From NCBI RefSeq assembly GCF_003287975.1, contig NZ_QMKQ01000023.1:1-62814 (forward strand): 62,814 nucleotides of DNA, read 5' to 3'. The number at the start of each line of letters is the position of its first letter. Positions within the stretch are counted from its first letter, which is position 1. Of the stretch, positions 1-11,170 are shown one piece after another. The stretch is from Arthrobacter sp. AQ5-05 (GTDB lineage Bacteria; Actinomycetota; Actinomycetes; Actinomycetales; Micrococcaceae). Below the pieces are notes generated by a model, which saw nothing but the letters and a program-made list of their open reading frames with translations, ran no database searches and was not told the origin of the DNA. The position numbers and the translations under genes were made by a program.

Positions 1-36
1 CTGCAAAAGCTCTATACCTTGCGATAACCACCCAAT

Positions 37-105
37 CGCTAAGCCGAGAAAGATGCCAGGAATCCCCGGAAACCCGGGCCAATCCCGGCATCCCTCGGCT
101 TAGCG
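37..105. repeat. Long imperfect hairpin at the transposase break
   Basis: CGCTAAGCCGAG at 37-48 is exactly complementary to CTCGGCTTAGCG at 94-105. Inside it, GATGCC (52-57) pairs with GGCATC (87-92), and a CCCGG-rich centre extends the fold. It lies exactly where the transposase reading frame loses homology. It could be a small non-autonomous element (MITE or REP-like) or a terminator-like hairpin. No T-tract follows on either strand. Confidence 0.55.
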
Positions 106-839
106 TTTTCCTCGGCATAATCGCTGTGGATGTGGTCGATCGGGTAGGGGAATTGGTTGCTGACCTCGTCCAAGGCCTCGACGATCCATTTGGAGGCCTT
201 GTTCTTGATGGCCCGGTTCACGGTCCACCCGGTGAAGACGTCGGTGGCCGTGAGGGTGTAGGCATATTCGCCCTTGAGGGTGTGTCCGCAATGGGCGACG
301 GTGTCCACGGAGATCAGGCCGGGTTGCTCATCGAGCGCAGAGACGCGGGTCATGAGGGGAATCAGCTCGGAGAGCCTGGTCTTGTGGGAGCGGGTGGAGG
401 ACTTCCCCAGGGGGTCCATCGCGGCCCTGGTGGGCTTGAGCAGCCGGTCGATGGTCGCCGGGCTGATCGCCAGGAGCTGGGAGCGCACCGCCGGGGTGTA
501 GCGGCGGGCTTCGAGGCCGAAGCTGTGGAAGGTTTCCATGTTGTCCAGCGAGGGTTCCATGACCGCGGCCAGGTATTTCCCGCAGGGTTGCCCGAGGTTG
601 TTCCACACCCTGACAAGGACCTTGACGGTGTCGTATCCGTAGGTCGGCGGGCGTGGCTTGCGGGCCGCACGGGTGGCGGGCCCCTTGCGTTTGAGGGCGT
701 TTCCGAGCTGCCGGCGGGCGTTGGCCCGGGACCAGCCGAACTGGGCGACCAGCCGGTCAAGGATCTCGCCCTTGACCTTCTTGGAGGCTCCCGCATAGCC
801 GGCCGCCTCGTTCCTGGTGATTTCCTTGCGCGTAGCCAT
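39..839 (-). pseudogene. Truncated DDE integrase-core transposase (IS remnant)
   Basis: The reading frame resembles transposases annotated as integrase catalytic region. It has an N-terminal helical DNA-binding part, then a DDE core beginning ISVDTVAHCG, LTATDVFTGWT and ending at HIHSD. The first catalytic Asp (SVDT) and the HSD Asp are visible. After HSDYAEEN the protein leaves the family pattern and stops about 24 residues later, so the final catalytic Glu and the C-terminal third are missing. I place the start at the ATG giving MATRKEITRNEA; an upstream in-frame ATG near 944 is possible. The break falls where the 37-105 hairpin begins, suggesting an insertion or deletion there. It is probably inactive. 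The IS family is not assigned. Confidence 0.75.
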
Positions 840-895
840 CGAGATCCCTGAGCCCATCCCTCCAGCACACCAAGGTGCCCGGACGTGCGCCAGAG

Positions 896-943
896 ATTTC
901 GCGAGCATTTTCCAAATGAGGCACGGACCCCATTTCGCGAGCA
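896..943. repeat. 12-bp direct repeat at the presumed IS end
   Basis: ATTTCGCGAGCA occurs at 896-907 and again at 932-943, spaced 36 bp, just upstream of the transposase start. Tandem copies near an IS terminus often serve as transposase binding sites, so this probably marks the right end of the broken element. The exact terminus is not resolved. Confidence 0.45.
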
Positions 944-1035
944 CTTTTCATGAGTCTCGCCGAAGGGTTTACAAGTTCAGAAAACTCTCCTAGACTCCAA
1001 ATGAGATGCCAGCGGTTGGGGAACCGCTTGGGGGG

Positions 1036-1050
1036 ATTACAAAATGTAAT
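1036..1050. promoter_or_regulatory. Inverted repeat ATTACA-N3-TGTAAT upstream of flp
   Basis: The 945-1177 gap between the IS remnant and flp has no gene. It is A/T-richer than its surroundings and holds the perfect inverted repeat ATTACAAAATGTAAT, plus CTAGAC (991 region) facing GTCTAG (1065 region). These could be operator or promoter parts for the pilus operon. No clear sigma-A -35/-10 pair was identified. Confidence 0.3.
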
Positions 1051-1177
1051 TGGTATCTAATGGGGTCTAGTTTTTCTTGGGGACCACTTCATTCCTCCAA
1101 AAATTTCTCATCAAGAATGATTCGCTGGGGGGCGAAATAATTTCGCACCTTCTTGACGCAGAAAATGGAGTTTCATC

Positions 1178-1387
1178 ATGAACACCTTGTTCGCAAACAT
1201 CTACCTTGGCCTGTACACCGTCGCGGGTAAGCTGCGTCGCGAGGAAAAGGGCGCGACAGCCGTCGAGTACGGACTGATGGTCGCGCTGATCGCGGTCGCC
1301 ATCATCGTAACGGTCGCGGCCCTCGGCGGAGCACTGAGCGGCCTCTTCGCAGGTGTCACGGGTCGTATCCCCACAGTCGTCCCGTAA
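1178..1387 (+). CDS. flp: Flp/Fap-type (type IVb) pilin
   Basis: This 69-residue protein is a canonical Flp pilin: a short basic leader ending KLRREEKG, then the processing site G|ATAVEYGLM with Glu5 and Tyr6 of the mature protein, then one hydrophobic helix (about residues 30-57). Prepilin peptidase is expected to cut after the Gly, and mature subunits would polymerise into a Tad pilus for adhesion or DNA uptake. No prepilin peptidase gene is in this window. It is first in a Tad operon and has an AAATGGAG-like ribosome site. A 183-bp gap with no gene separates it from tadE. Confidence 0.93.
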   Translation: MNTLFANIYLGLYTVAGKLRREEKGATAVEYGLMVALIAVAIIVTVAALGGALSGLFAGVTGRIPTVVP

Positions 1388-1570
1388 GACTACCGCTTAG
1401 GGGTGAGCGCACTGGCTGTGTTCACCCCTAAGCGCAGCAACTGCTCAAGGGCACCTATCGGGCATTCGCTTTCAATCTGGAGCAACTGTCGTGATACGTC
1501 CGACACCAGCCGACCGCCAGCGGTCCAGCTAGTGAAAAACCGCCAACGCTTCCTACCCAAGGATCGCAAG

Positions 1571-1963
1571 ATGAGACATCGACTCATGGATTCCAAAGGT
1601 GCTTCCGCCGTGGAGTTCGCTCTCGTACTTCCCGTTCTGATAGCTATCCTCCTGGGCATCGTGGAATTGGGCTTTCTGTTCAACCAACAAATTTCACTCA
1701 CTCAGGCAGCACGTGAGGGAGCGCGTGCCTACGCAATCCACCACGGCGAGGTGGGCTTCGACCTAACCGACGCTGTTCAGCTTGCAGCTCCATCCGTCGC
1801 AGGGGTGACAGCTTCGCCATCTCAGACGGCCGGCGCTTGCACTGACGGCTCAACAATTGTCGTCGTTGCTTCGGTCCCATACAAGTCCCTGAGCGGCTGG
1901 TTCGACTTTCTCATTGATCGGGACACACTCTGGGGACAAGGAGCAATGCGATGCGGGGGATGA
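1571..1963 (+). CDS. tadE: TadE-like minor pseudopilin
   Basis: The 130-residue protein has the TadE signature near its N-terminus: SKG|ASAVEFALVLPVLIAILLGIVELG, a prepilin-like site with Glu5 and a single hydrophobic helix. About 85 extracellular residues follow. I place the start at ATG 1571 because AAGGATCGCAAG lies just upstream and the leader is then the usual short basic one; the frame is open further upstream to 1403. TadE-like proteins are minor pseudopilins needed for Flp pilus assembly. The gene overlaps the next by 13 bp, indicating cotranscription. Confidence 0.85.
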   Translation: MRHRLMDSKGASAVEFALVLPVLIAILLGIVELGFLFNQQISLTQAAREGARAYAIHHGEVGFDLTDAVQLAAPSVAGVTASPSQTAGACTDGSTIVVVASVPYKSLSGWFDFLIDRDTLWGQGAMRCGG

Positions 1964-2982
1964 CAGTGTCGAAAGAAAGCGGTGCCGTGTCCGTCGTTGT
2001 TGCCTTCATGATGATTGCGCTGCTCGGATTCGCAGCGATATCAATCGACGTCGGGCGGCTCTATTGGGAAAAGTCCCAACTCCAGGCTGGAGCCGACAAT
2101 GCAGCGCTAAGCATCGCAAATGCGTGCGCTGCGGACATGGCGTCTGAGGATTGCACGGATCCAGTTGGCACCGCCGAAGAGATCGCGGGCTTTAGCGCAA
2201 ATGAGGGAACCAGCGGTGTTAAGTATGCAACTGTGATACCGGGACGGGCGTCTGTCATGACTGCTGCCGACGACATCGCTGACAGTGACTCTGTCGGCCT
2301 CTGGTTTGCCAATATTTGGGGCTTCGACGATACACTCGTGAACGCTATTTCGGTCGCGACTTGGGGAGGGCCTACGGGAGGCACGTTCGCATTTCCCTTG
2401 GCGTTTTCGGAATGTGCTCTGCACGAATTCATCGCAACAAATGCTGCATCGTCTGGGAAGTCGTGGCTCAAGTACAAGGGCGACTCGCCCACCTGCGGTT
2501 CGATCTATCACGCAGCAAACATCGTTCCAGGCGGTTGGGGATACCTGGATCCCACGAAGGACGTCTCAGGTACAACAGACGGAGCATGCGTGCTGACGCT
2601 AGACCTGACGGTCAAAACCGTCTATGAAGGCTCATCCGGCAACTCCATTCCGAGCAACGCGTGCAAAACGAAACTGGACGATTGGATCATCGAAGCAAAT
2701 ACCAATGGCTACGCGGAGGTCTACTTTCCCATCTTTTCCAAAGTCACAGGTACCGGTGGCGGCAATTACACAATCCAGGGAATCGCGGCATTTCGTATCT
2801 ACGCCTGGAAGCTCTCCGGTGGCGGCACACCCGACACCTTCAAAGATTCTGCCTACCCGGGCTGCTCGGGCAATTGCCGAGGTATATACGGGGAATTCGT
2901 TCGCATGATGGATGAAGACGAACTCACGGGCGGGGGCGGACAGGATCTCGGCGTCACGCGACCACCATCACTCATCGAGTAG
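1951..2982 (+). CDS. tadG: TadG-like pilus assembly protein
   Basis: The 343-residue protein begins with a prepilin-like segment, KESG|AVSVVVAFMMIALLGFAAISIDVGRL, the usual TadG N-terminus (Pfam Tad-type); the Glu5 of pilins is absent. The rest is predicted extracytoplasmic, rich in Gly/Ser/Thr, with several cysteines (CAADMASEDC, GCSGNCRG) that may form disulfides. AAGGAG at 1938-1943, seven bases from ATG 1951, supports this start; ATG 1960, which overlaps the tadE stop as ATGA, is the alternative. No von Willebrand A domain was recognised. Base composition is lower in GC than in the genes from 3050 on. Confidence 0.8.
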   Translation: MRGMTVSKESGAVSVVVAFMMIALLGFAAISIDVGRLYWEKSQLQAGADNAALSIANACAADMASEDCTDPVGTAEEIAGFSANEGTSGVKYATVIPGRASVMTAADDIADSDSVGLWFANIWGFDDTLVNAISVATWGGPTGGTFAFPLAFSECALHEFIATNAASSGKSWLKYKGDSPTCGSIYHAANIVPGGWGYLDPTKDVSGTTDGACVLTLDLTVKTVYEGSSGNSIPSNACKTKLDDWIIEANTNGYAEVYFPIFSKVTGTGGGNYTIQGIAAFRIYAWKLSGGGTPDTFKDSAYPGCSGNCRGIYGEFVRMMDEDELTGGGGQDLGVTRPPSLIE

Positions 2983-3049
2983 CTACTCGTCACCGACACT
3001 TAGCTAGACCGAACTACGCAATAGCCATTTCAAGCCTTGGGGGCACAAT

Positions 3050-3793
3050 ATGAAGACACGGCTGCTTGGGGGCATGGCAGCACTGGTACTGGCGATTGTC
3101 GGTACGGTTCTACTCCTCACCTACGTGCAGGGCGCAGACGCCCGCGCACAATCATCGCTCGATCCCGTGAAGGTGCTGGTCGCCACACGTGACGTGCCGG
3201 CTGGCACCCCGGTCGCCGAACTGGCCACAGCATTCAAGGAGCAGAGCCTGCCGGCAGTCGCCGTTCCGAAGGATGCGCTGGACACGCTCGCGGACCAGGA
3301 CGGCAAGGTCTTGGCGCAGGCGGTCACCGCTGGCGAACAGCTCCTTGCGGCCAAACTTGTCACAGAGGATTCGCTCCTCACTCCCGGGACAGTCGATGTC
3401 CCCGAGGGCAAACAGGAGGTCACCGTCCTTCTGGAGCCCGAGCGGGTGGCCGGCGGCAACCTCCGCGCCGGGGACACCGTTGGCGTCTTTGGCAGCTTCA
3501 CCGTCAAGGACAAGAACAACAAGGACGCCGACGAAACCGAGATCACCAAGCTCCTCGACGAGCAGGTCCTGGTCACCGCCATCCAGATAGCGGCAGCCGA
3601 GGCGGAAAGCACCGCCGAGGGCGCTGCGGCACTGCCGGTCGGCTCCGCCTATGTCACCTTCGGAGTCGACTCCGCCCAGGCGGCCAAGATCATCCACACC
3701 CGCGAGTTCGGCCTGGTCTGGCTGACCAAGCAGAACGAGGACACCGCCAAGGGCGACAGCCGTGTCTGGGAAATCAATCAGGTGCTGAAATGA
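3050..3793 (+). CDS. cpaB: CpaB/RcpC-like Flp pilus assembly protein
   Basis: The 247-residue protein has one N-terminal membrane helix (about residues 5-26), then a SAF domain (VKVLVATRDVPAGTPV onward, about 38-100) and an RcpC-like region. In Gram-negatives CpaB works with the secretin; in actinobacteria, which lack that outer membrane, it probably helps anchor or guide the pilus at the cell surface. It overlaps cpaE by 4 bp (ATGA). GC content rises sharply at the start of this gene compared with flp-tadG. Confidence 0.85.
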   Translation: MKTRLLGGMAALVLAIVGTVLLLTYVQGADARAQSSLDPVKVLVATRDVPAGTPVAELATAFKEQSLPAVAVPKDALDTLADQDGKVLAQAVTAGEQLLAAKLVTEDSLLTPGTVDVPEGKQEVTVLLEPERVAGGNLRAGDTVGVFGSFTVKDKNNKDADETEITKLLDEQVLVTAIQIAAAEAESTAEGAAALPVGSAYVTFGVDSAQAAKIIHTREFGLVWLTKQNEDTAKGDSRVWEINQVLK

Positions 3794-4982
3794 GCCGCTT
3801 CCTGCTCCTGACAGACTCCGTCGAGTTCGAACGCCGCGTCCTGGCCGCCGTCAAGGGTGCCATGCCCGGCGCAGTCCAGCGCATCGCAGCCGGGGCCGCG
3901 AACCTCTCGCCGCACGATCTGCTCGCCCGCAGCATCGGCGAGACGACCGACGTCGTCATCCTGGGCCCGGACACGGACCGTGAGGCAGCCCTCCGACTGG
4001 CCACCGCGCTGGACCTGCTGAACCCCGACATCTCCGTGGTGCTCACCTCCGGCGCCGATCCGCAGCTGGTGGTTCTCGCCATGCGCGCCGGCGTGCGGGA
4101 CATCACGGAACCCGATGCCGACCCCGCCACCTTGCGCGTGCTCCTGGAGCGCGCCTGCCTGTCCACGGACGGGCGGCGGCGCCTGGCCGGCGACGGCGGT
4201 TCCAATGAACGACGTCGTGGGCGCGTCGTCGCGGTCATGTCACCCAAGGGCGGCGTGGGCAAGACCACGGTGGCGACCAACCTTGCCGTCGGGCTGGCGA
4301 AGACCGCCCCGATGGGGGTGGTGATCGTGGATCTGGACCTGCAGTTCGGCGACGTCGCCGGTGCCCTGAATCTGGATCCTGAGCACACCATCACCGACGC
4401 CGTCTTCGGCGCGGCGGCCCAAGACTCAATGGTCCTCAAGGCCTTCCTGACGGTCGACGACACGGGTGTCTACGCGCTCTGCGGGCCCAAGAGCCCGGCC
4501 GACGCAGACCTCATCACCCCGGAACAGGTCGCCGTGCTGATCAACCAGCTCGCGGCCGAGTTCCAGTATGTCGTACTCGACACGGCTCCCGGCCTCGGCG
4601 AGCATCTGCTCGCGGCGCTCGAACAGGCCACCGACGCCGTATGGGTGTGCGGGATGGACGTGCCCAGCATCCGCGGGCTGAACACGGGGTTCGGCGTATT
4701 GCGCGAGCTCCAGCTCATCCCGCAGGGGCGCCACGTGGTGCTGAACTTCGCGGACCGTCGCAGCGGCCTCACGGTCCAGGACGTCGAGGCCTCCATCGGT
4801 GTCCCAGTCGACGCCGTGGTCCCCCGGTCCCGCGCCGTCCCTCTCAGCACCAACAAGGGAACGCCGCTGCTGACCGACCGCTCGCACGATGCCGCGGCAC
4901 GCGGCCTCACGAAGCTTGCGCGTCGCTTCGACGCCGACCAATCAACCAACAACCGCAAGATCCACCGCAGGGAAGTAGTCCG

Positions 4983-4986
<4 letters not shown>
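3790..4986 (+). CDS. cpaE: CpaE/TadZ-like MinD-family ATPase
   Basis: The 398-residue cytoplasmic protein has an N-terminal receiver-like domain (about 1-130) that lacks an obvious phosphorylation site, followed by a ParA/MinD ATPase domain. The deviant Walker A KGGVGKTT is at 153-160, and a hydrophobic strand ending in Asp (GVVIVDLDLQFGD) follows. TadZ/CpaE proteins position the Tad machinery in the cell. The gene overlaps both neighbours by 4 bp, so it lies inside a tightly coupled operon. Confidence 0.9.
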
Positions 4987-6560
<1,574 letters not shown>

Positions 6561-6562
6561 CC

Positions 6563-7510
6563 ATGGAAGGGATTCTGCTCGCAGCCGGTTTATTCGCTGG
6601 GCTCGCCGCCATGTTGTTGCTGTTGCTGGTGGTGCTGAGGCCCGTCAGCGCCGAGGTACCCATCGAACGACGCCGGATGGGCGAGACGGCCCCTGAGTCG
6701 CCGTCCCTGCTCAGCCGCTTCAGCGGTGCGACGGTCAGGGCCGTGGGGCGCAACACGACCGCAAGCGCGGGCGGGCCCTTTGGCCGGGACGCGCTGCAGG
6801 CCGCGGGCGTCAAACAGGATCCGGCGGAGTTCCTGGTACTCGTAGGGTCTGCGGCGCTGGCCGCCGGCGTTGTTGGCCTGCTCCTTGGCGGAGTCGGTCT
6901 TGCCGTGCTCCTTGCGGTACTTACCCCGGCTGGTGCTTGGGCGTTCCTGCAAGTACGCGCGGACCGGCGCCGTGCCAGGTTCGAAGACCAGCTGCCGGAC
7001 ATGATCATGACCCTCTCAGGTAGCTTGCGCGCGGGCCACTCTGTGATGCGCGCGCTCGACGGCGCAGCACAGGAGTTCGATTCACCAATGGCAGAAGAGT
7101 TGGGCCGAATCTCCAATGAGTCACGGATGGGGCGCGACGCCGAACAGACGATGATGGAGACTGCGGCGCGCATGAAGTCGGAGGACTTCTCCTGGGTGGC
7201 CGAGGCGATCCAGATCAACCGCGAGGTCGGCGGGGACCTGGCCGTGGTGTTGGACCAAGTCGGCGAGACGATCCGAGAGCGTTCCCAGATCAAGGGACAG
7301 GTGAGGGCGCTGTCCGCTGAGGGCAAGTTGTCAGCCTACATCCTGGTGGGACTGCCTTTCGGGATCACCGGCCTGTTGTTCGTTATGAACCCGGGCTACA
7401 TCGGGACACTTTTCAGCCACCCACTGGGCATCGGCATGCTCGTGGTGGGCGGCATCATGATGGCGATCGGCTCCTTCTGGATGAGCCGCATGGTCAAGAT
7501 CAAGTTCTAG
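6563..7510 (+). CDS. tadB: TadB-like inner-membrane platform protein
   Basis: The protein (about 315 residues) has an N-terminal helix, a pair of helices near 95-140, a cytoplasmic type II secretion F domain (QLPDMIMTLSGSLRAGHSVMRAL onward) and two C-terminal helices. This is the TadB layout. ATG 6563 follows a GGTGG sequence at good spacing; GTG 6554, inside the end of cpaF, is the alternative. It pairs with TadC as the membrane platform driven by CpaF. Confidence 0.88.
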   Translation: MEGILLAAGLFAGLAAMLLLLLVVLRPVSAEVPIERRRMGETAPESPSLLSRFSGATVRAVGRNTTASAGGPFGRDALQAAGVKQDPAEFLVLVGSAALAAGVVGLLLGGVGLAVLLAVLTPAGAWAFLQVRADRRRARFEDQLPDMIMTLSGSLRAGHSVMRALDGAAQEFDSPMAEELGRISNESRMGRDAEQTMMETAARMKSEDFSWVAEAIQINREVGGDLAVVLDQVGETIRERSQIKGQVRALSAEGKLSAYILVGLPFGITGLLFVMNPGYIGTLFSHPLGIGMLVVGGIMMAIGSFWMSRMVKIKF

Positions 7511-7520
7511 GGGGAAGATC

Positions 7521-8414
7521 ATGGGAATTACAACCATCGGATGGATATCCATAGCGCTGGTGGTGCTGCCGCTCTCGTTCATCGTATGGGGACTGGTCTC
7601 GGTGGACCGCAACCAACTGGTGCTGGTGCGGCAAAACCTTTCAAGGTCCGCAGTGGCACCCGGCGAAGAAATCAAGGGCAGCGGCGACAACGAATTCGCG
7701 GCACTTGCCCGGCGTCTGACACCCGGCAGCTACGCGGCGAAACTGGATCGCATGTTGGCCATGGCCGGCAGGACGGCATCGTGGCCGCTGGACCGGGTGT
7801 TGATGATGAAGCCGTTGTTGGCGTTGGGTGGGGCCCTGGTTGGTGTCCTCCTGTTTTCGTCCAACCCGGGCACGGGCATATTCGTTCTCGGCCTGGCCCT
7901 GGCGGTATTCGGCTATTTCCTGCCGGACCTTCTGGTCTACAACAACGGCATCAAACGCCAGCAGGCGATCCAGTTGGAGCTGCCCAACACGCTGGATCAA
8001 CTGCTGATCTCGGTTGAGGCGGGGCTGGGTCTGGAATCCGCCATGGCACGTGTGGCCGCGGGAGGACAGGGGCCGCTGGCGGAGGAAATGGGACGCACAC
8101 TCCAGGAGATGCAGGTGGGACGTTCGCGCAGGGAAGCCTACGCCGCGATGGCCGACCGCTCCTCCGTTGCAGACCTCAAATCATTCGTACGGGCCGTAGT
8201 CCAGGCAGACAAGTACGGGATTGGCATCGCCAGGGTGTTGCGGACGCAGGCTGGCCAAATGCGCATCAAGCGCCGGCAGCGGGCCGAGGAAACGGCGATG
8301 AAATTGCCGGTCAAGATCCTGTTTCCGCTTTTGCTTTTCATTTTCCCGACGCTGTTCATCGTAATCCTGGGGCCTGCGGCCATCAACATCATGAAGAGCG
8401 GGATCTTTGGCTGA
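7521..8414 (+). CDS. tadC: TadC-like inner-membrane platform protein
   Basis: The 297-residue protein has the same plan as TadB: an N-terminal helix, a helix pair near 95-135, an F domain (ELPNTLDQLLISVEAGLGLESAMARVA) and C-terminal helices. The ribosome site AGGGGGAAG sits just before the ATG. It is the last gene of the Tad operon. The 49-bp gap to the convergent fbpC contains the palindrome GGCCGCGGCC (8433-8442) followed by CATTTTCG, a weak terminator candidate. No tadV/cpaA peptidase or other pseudopilin gene follows. Confidence 0.88.
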   Translation: MGITTIGWISIALVVLPLSFIVWGLVSVDRNQLVLVRQNLSRSAVAPGEEIKGSGDNEFAALARRLTPGSYAAKLDRMLAMAGRTASWPLDRVLMMKPLLALGGALVGVLLFSSNPGTGIFVLGLALAVFGYFLPDLLVYNNGIKRQQAIQLELPNTLDQLLISVEAGLGLESAMARVAAGGQGPLAEEMGRTLQEMQVGRSRREAYAAMADRSSVADLKSFVRAVVQADKYGIGIARVLRTQAGQMRIKRRQRAEETAMKLPVKILFPLLLFIFPTLFIVILGPAAINIMKSGIFG

Positions 8415-8463
8415 CCCACGCCGCCCAAGACGGGCCGCGGCCATTTTCGTGATTCCCTGATTC

Positions 8464-9576
8464 CTACTCGGCGGCGAAGGCCACGCCTTCGCCAATGACC
8501 CGAAGGTTCAGTTCCATGCCGGGACGTGCCATCGACGCGTTCCAGTGCCGGATGGTAATGATTTCGCCACCCCCGACAAGGCCGGGAACCGGGGAGAGCT
8601 TGATCCGCACCGTGGTCTCCGGCCCGAAGAACACCGTGTCGACCACGGTCCCCTTGATCGGCCCCTCCGCGGTGATCCGGATCTGCTCCGGGCGCAGCAT
8701 CAGCCTCACCCGGCCCTGAACGGTCGCGTGCCGCACCGGAATGCCGCCCAGCGAACAGGTGGCCAGCGAACCCTGGAGCAGTGCGTCCAGCATGACCGCG
8801 TCCCCCAGGAACTCGGCGGTGTCCAAGTCCGCAGGGCGGGTGTAGACGGAGAACGGCGTGCCGGTCTGGGCAAGCCTTCCCCCGCGCATGACCGCCACCT
8901 GGTCGGCAAAGGACAGCGCCTCGCCCTGGTCGTGGGTGACCAGGATCGTGGTGATCTCCGCGGCTAGCAGGACATCTGCCACGGCCTTGCGCGTGGCCAC
9001 GCGCAGCCCGGCATCCAGGGCCGAGAACGGCTCGTCCAGCAGCATCAGCTTGGGCTTGCGGGCCAGGGCACGGGCCAGGGCCACGCGCTGCTGCTGCCCG
9101 CCGGAGATCTCGTGCGGGCGCCGCTCCCCCATGGATGCCTCCAGGGAGACCATCTCCAACAGCTCGGCCACGCGCCGGGTATTCGCCCTGCGACCGGCAA
9201 CGTTCCAGGAGCGATCCAGCCCAAAGGCAATGTTCTGGGCCACGCTCAGGTGCGGGAAGAGCGCCCCGTCCTGTGCCACGTACCCGATCTCGCGCTTGTG
9301 TGCAGGCACCCACGCATCCCCGGCCACCGTGCGGTTGTTCAGCTCAATGGTTCCGGAATCCGGGTTTTCGAAGCCCGCGATCAGCCTCAACAAGGTGGTC
9401 TTGCCGGATCCCGAGGGCCCGACGATTGCGGTGGTTCCTCCCTCGTTCAGGGCGAGGTCGACCCCCTTGAGGACTTCCTTGTTGCCGAAGCTCTTGACCA
9501 GGTTGCTGGTGCGCAGGAACTTGACAGCTGGCATGAGCCCGTAGAACTTGTGGGCCTGGGGAATCTGGGTGGTCAC
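8464..9576 (-). CDS. fbpC: Ferric-iron ABC transporter ATP-binding protein
   Basis: The protein is an ABC ATPase of the FbpC/PotA type: Walker [10 protein letters not shown] at about 53-61, Q-loop [14 protein letters not shown], signature [12 protein letters not shown], Walker [13 protein letters not shown] and H-loop [10 protein letters not shown]-terminal TOBE-like region ([11 protein letters not shown]) follows. I use GTG 9576, whose GTGA overlaps the permease stop and gives 370 residues; ATG 9534 (356 residues) is also possible. It energises the FbpB permease. With fbpB and fbpA it forms an operon behind an iron box. Confidence 0.88.
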   Translation of the reverse strand: MTTQIPQAHKFYGLMPAVKFLRTSNLVKSFGNKEVLKGVDLALNEGGTTAIVGPSGSGKTTLLRLIAGFENPDSGTIELNNRTVAGDAWVPAHKREIGYVAQDGALFPHLSVAQNIAFGLDRSWNVAGRRANTRRVAELLEMVSLEASMGERRPHEISGGQQQRVALARALARKPKLMLLDEPFSALDAGLRVATRKAVADVLLAAEITTILVTHDQGEALSFADQVAVMRGGRLAQTGTPFSVYTRPADLDTAEFLGDAVMLDALLQGSLATCSLGGIPVRHATVQGRVRLMLRPEQIRITAEGPIKGTVVDTVFFGPETTVRIKLSPVPGLVGGGEIITIRHWNASMARPGMELNLRVIGEGVAFAAE

Positions 9577-11165
9577 TGTCCGGCTGCTTTCTTTGACTGT
9601 TGGAACAGCAGGTAGGTCATGGGCAAGGAAATAAGGATCATCAACAACGCGTAGGGTGCGGCGCCCGCATAGTCGATTTCGCTGCTCTTGGCCCAAAATG
9701 CGGTTGCCAGGGTGCGGGTGCCGTTGGGTGCCAGCAACAAGGTTGCCGTCAATTCATTGACAATGGCCAGGAACACCAGCGCCACCCCCCCGGCCGCCGC
9801 CGGGGCGCTCAATCGGAGGGTCACCCGGAAGAAGGCCACAGCCGGGGACCTGCCCAGCGAGCGGGCCGCCTCCTCGAGTTCGCGCGGTGCCTGGGAGAGA
9901 CCTGCGCGCAGGTTCACCAGCGCGCGCGGAAGGAAAAGCAGCACGTAGGCGGCCAACAACACGTACGCGCTTTGGTAGATCCCGGGAACCAAACGAATGG
10001 CAACCGTGACAAAGGCCAGACCGACCACGATCCCGGGCATCGAGCTGGTGATGTAGTTGGACAGCTCCAGCAGCTTGCTGAACCAGTTGGGGTGGCGCAC
10101 GGCCAGGAACGCCATGGGGAAGGCCACCACGCAGGTGACCAGGGCGCCGGTGAGGCCGTAGCCCATGGTCTGGGCCAGGGCGGGGAAGAACTCTGTCGGG
10201 TCCCAGATCGCCGCTCCCCCGGCGACCAGCCAGCGAACCACCGAATACAGCGGCACGCCCAGGGAGAGCACGAACAGCGCGAGCAACGCCAGCTGGGCGG
10301 CGATCTCGTGGCGTCCCAGCCGCAGGCGCGTGGCCAGTCCCTGCACCCCGGACCCGACGCGCGAGTACCTCGCGTTGCCGCGGGTCTTGGCCTCGGCCAG
10401 CAGGAGCAGCATGCACAGCAGGACCAACACGCTGGCGAGCATGTTGCCCGCGGCCCCGTTGAAGGTGGACTGGAACTGGATCATGATCGCGGTGGTGAAG
10501 GTGTCGAAACGGATCATGGCAAAGGCGCCGTATTCCGAGAGCAGGTGCAGGGCCACCAACAACGAGCCGCCGGCCATGGCGATGCGGAGCTGCGGCAGCA
10601 CCACCCGGAAGAACACGGCCCAGGGACCCAGACCCAGCGAGGCTGCCGACTGCTCGATGGCCGGGTCCAGCCGTCCCAGGGTCGCCGCGACGGGGATGTA
10701 CACCAGCGGGAAGTAGGACAGCGTGGCGATCAGCGTGCCGGCGCCCAGGCCGGCCAGTGAGGGAATGGTCGAGGCCCAGGCGTAGCTGTTGACGAACGCA
10801 GGAATCGCCAGCGGGGCGGCCAGTGCCAGCGCCCACCAGCGGTGGCCATGCAGGTTGGTGCGTTCCACCAGCCAGGCACCGCCCACACCCAGCACGAGGC
10901 ACAGCGGAAGCGTGACGAGCACCAGCAAGATGGTGTTGAGCAGCAGCTCACCGACACGCGGGCGCACGATGAGTTCGACGACTGTGTCCCAGCCAGTGGC
11001 CACCGTCATGTAGATGACGTAGCCCAGGGGAACCAGGGAGAACACGGCAATCAAGGTTGCCAAGATGACGAGCGTGGAAACGCCCAATGGCGGGCGGGGC
11101 TTGGTGCCCCCGCCCGCCATCTTCGGTTCCCGATATTTCGCGGGAACCAATTGAGTCTCGCTCAT
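9573..11165 (-). CDS. fbpB: Ferric-iron ABC transporter permease, fused double domain
   Basis: The 530-residue membrane protein has two tandem permease halves of about six helices each. Each carries the coupling EAA-like loop ([45 protein letters not shown]). This is the FbpB architecture of iron(III) importers. It overlaps fbpC by 4 bp and begins 5 bp after the fbpA stop, so the three genes should be cotranscribed. Confidence 0.9.
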   Translation of the reverse strand: MSETQLVPAKYREPKMAGGGTKPRPPLGVSTLVILATLIAVFSLVPLGYVIYMTVATGWDTVVELIVRPRVGELLLNTILLVLVTLPLCLVLGVGGAWLVERTNLHGHRWWALALAAPLAIPAFVNSYAWASTIPSLAGLGAGTLIATLSYFPLVYIPVAATLGRLDPAIEQSAASLGLGPWAVFFRVVLPQLRIAMAGGSLLVALHLLSEYGAFAMIRFDTFTTAIMIQFQSTFNGAAGNMLASVLVLLCMLLLLAEAKTRGNARYSRVGSGVQGLATRLRLGRHEIAAQLALLALFVLSLGVPLYSVVRWLVAGGAAIWDPTEFFPALAQTMGYGLTGALVTCVVAFPMAFLAVRHPNWFSKLLELSNYITSSMPGIVVGLAFVTVAIRLVPGIYQSAYVLLAAYVLLFLPRALVNLRAGLSQAPRELEEAARSLGRSPAVAFFRVTLRLSAPAAAGGVALVFLAIVNELTATLLLAPNGTRTLATAFWAKSSEIDYAGAAPYALLMILISLPMTYLLFQQSKKAAGQ

Positions 11166-11170
11166 CTGGG

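Noticed and set aside
126-851. Long plus-strand open frame opposite the transposase
   Set aside because: It is the antisense shadow of the minus-strand transposase; the composition is Gly/Arg/Val-rich with no family pattern.
1021-1100. Several GGGG runs upstream of flp as a possible G-quadruplex
   Set aside because: The runs are irregularly spaced and separated by long AT-rich stretches, so a stable quadruplex is unlikely.
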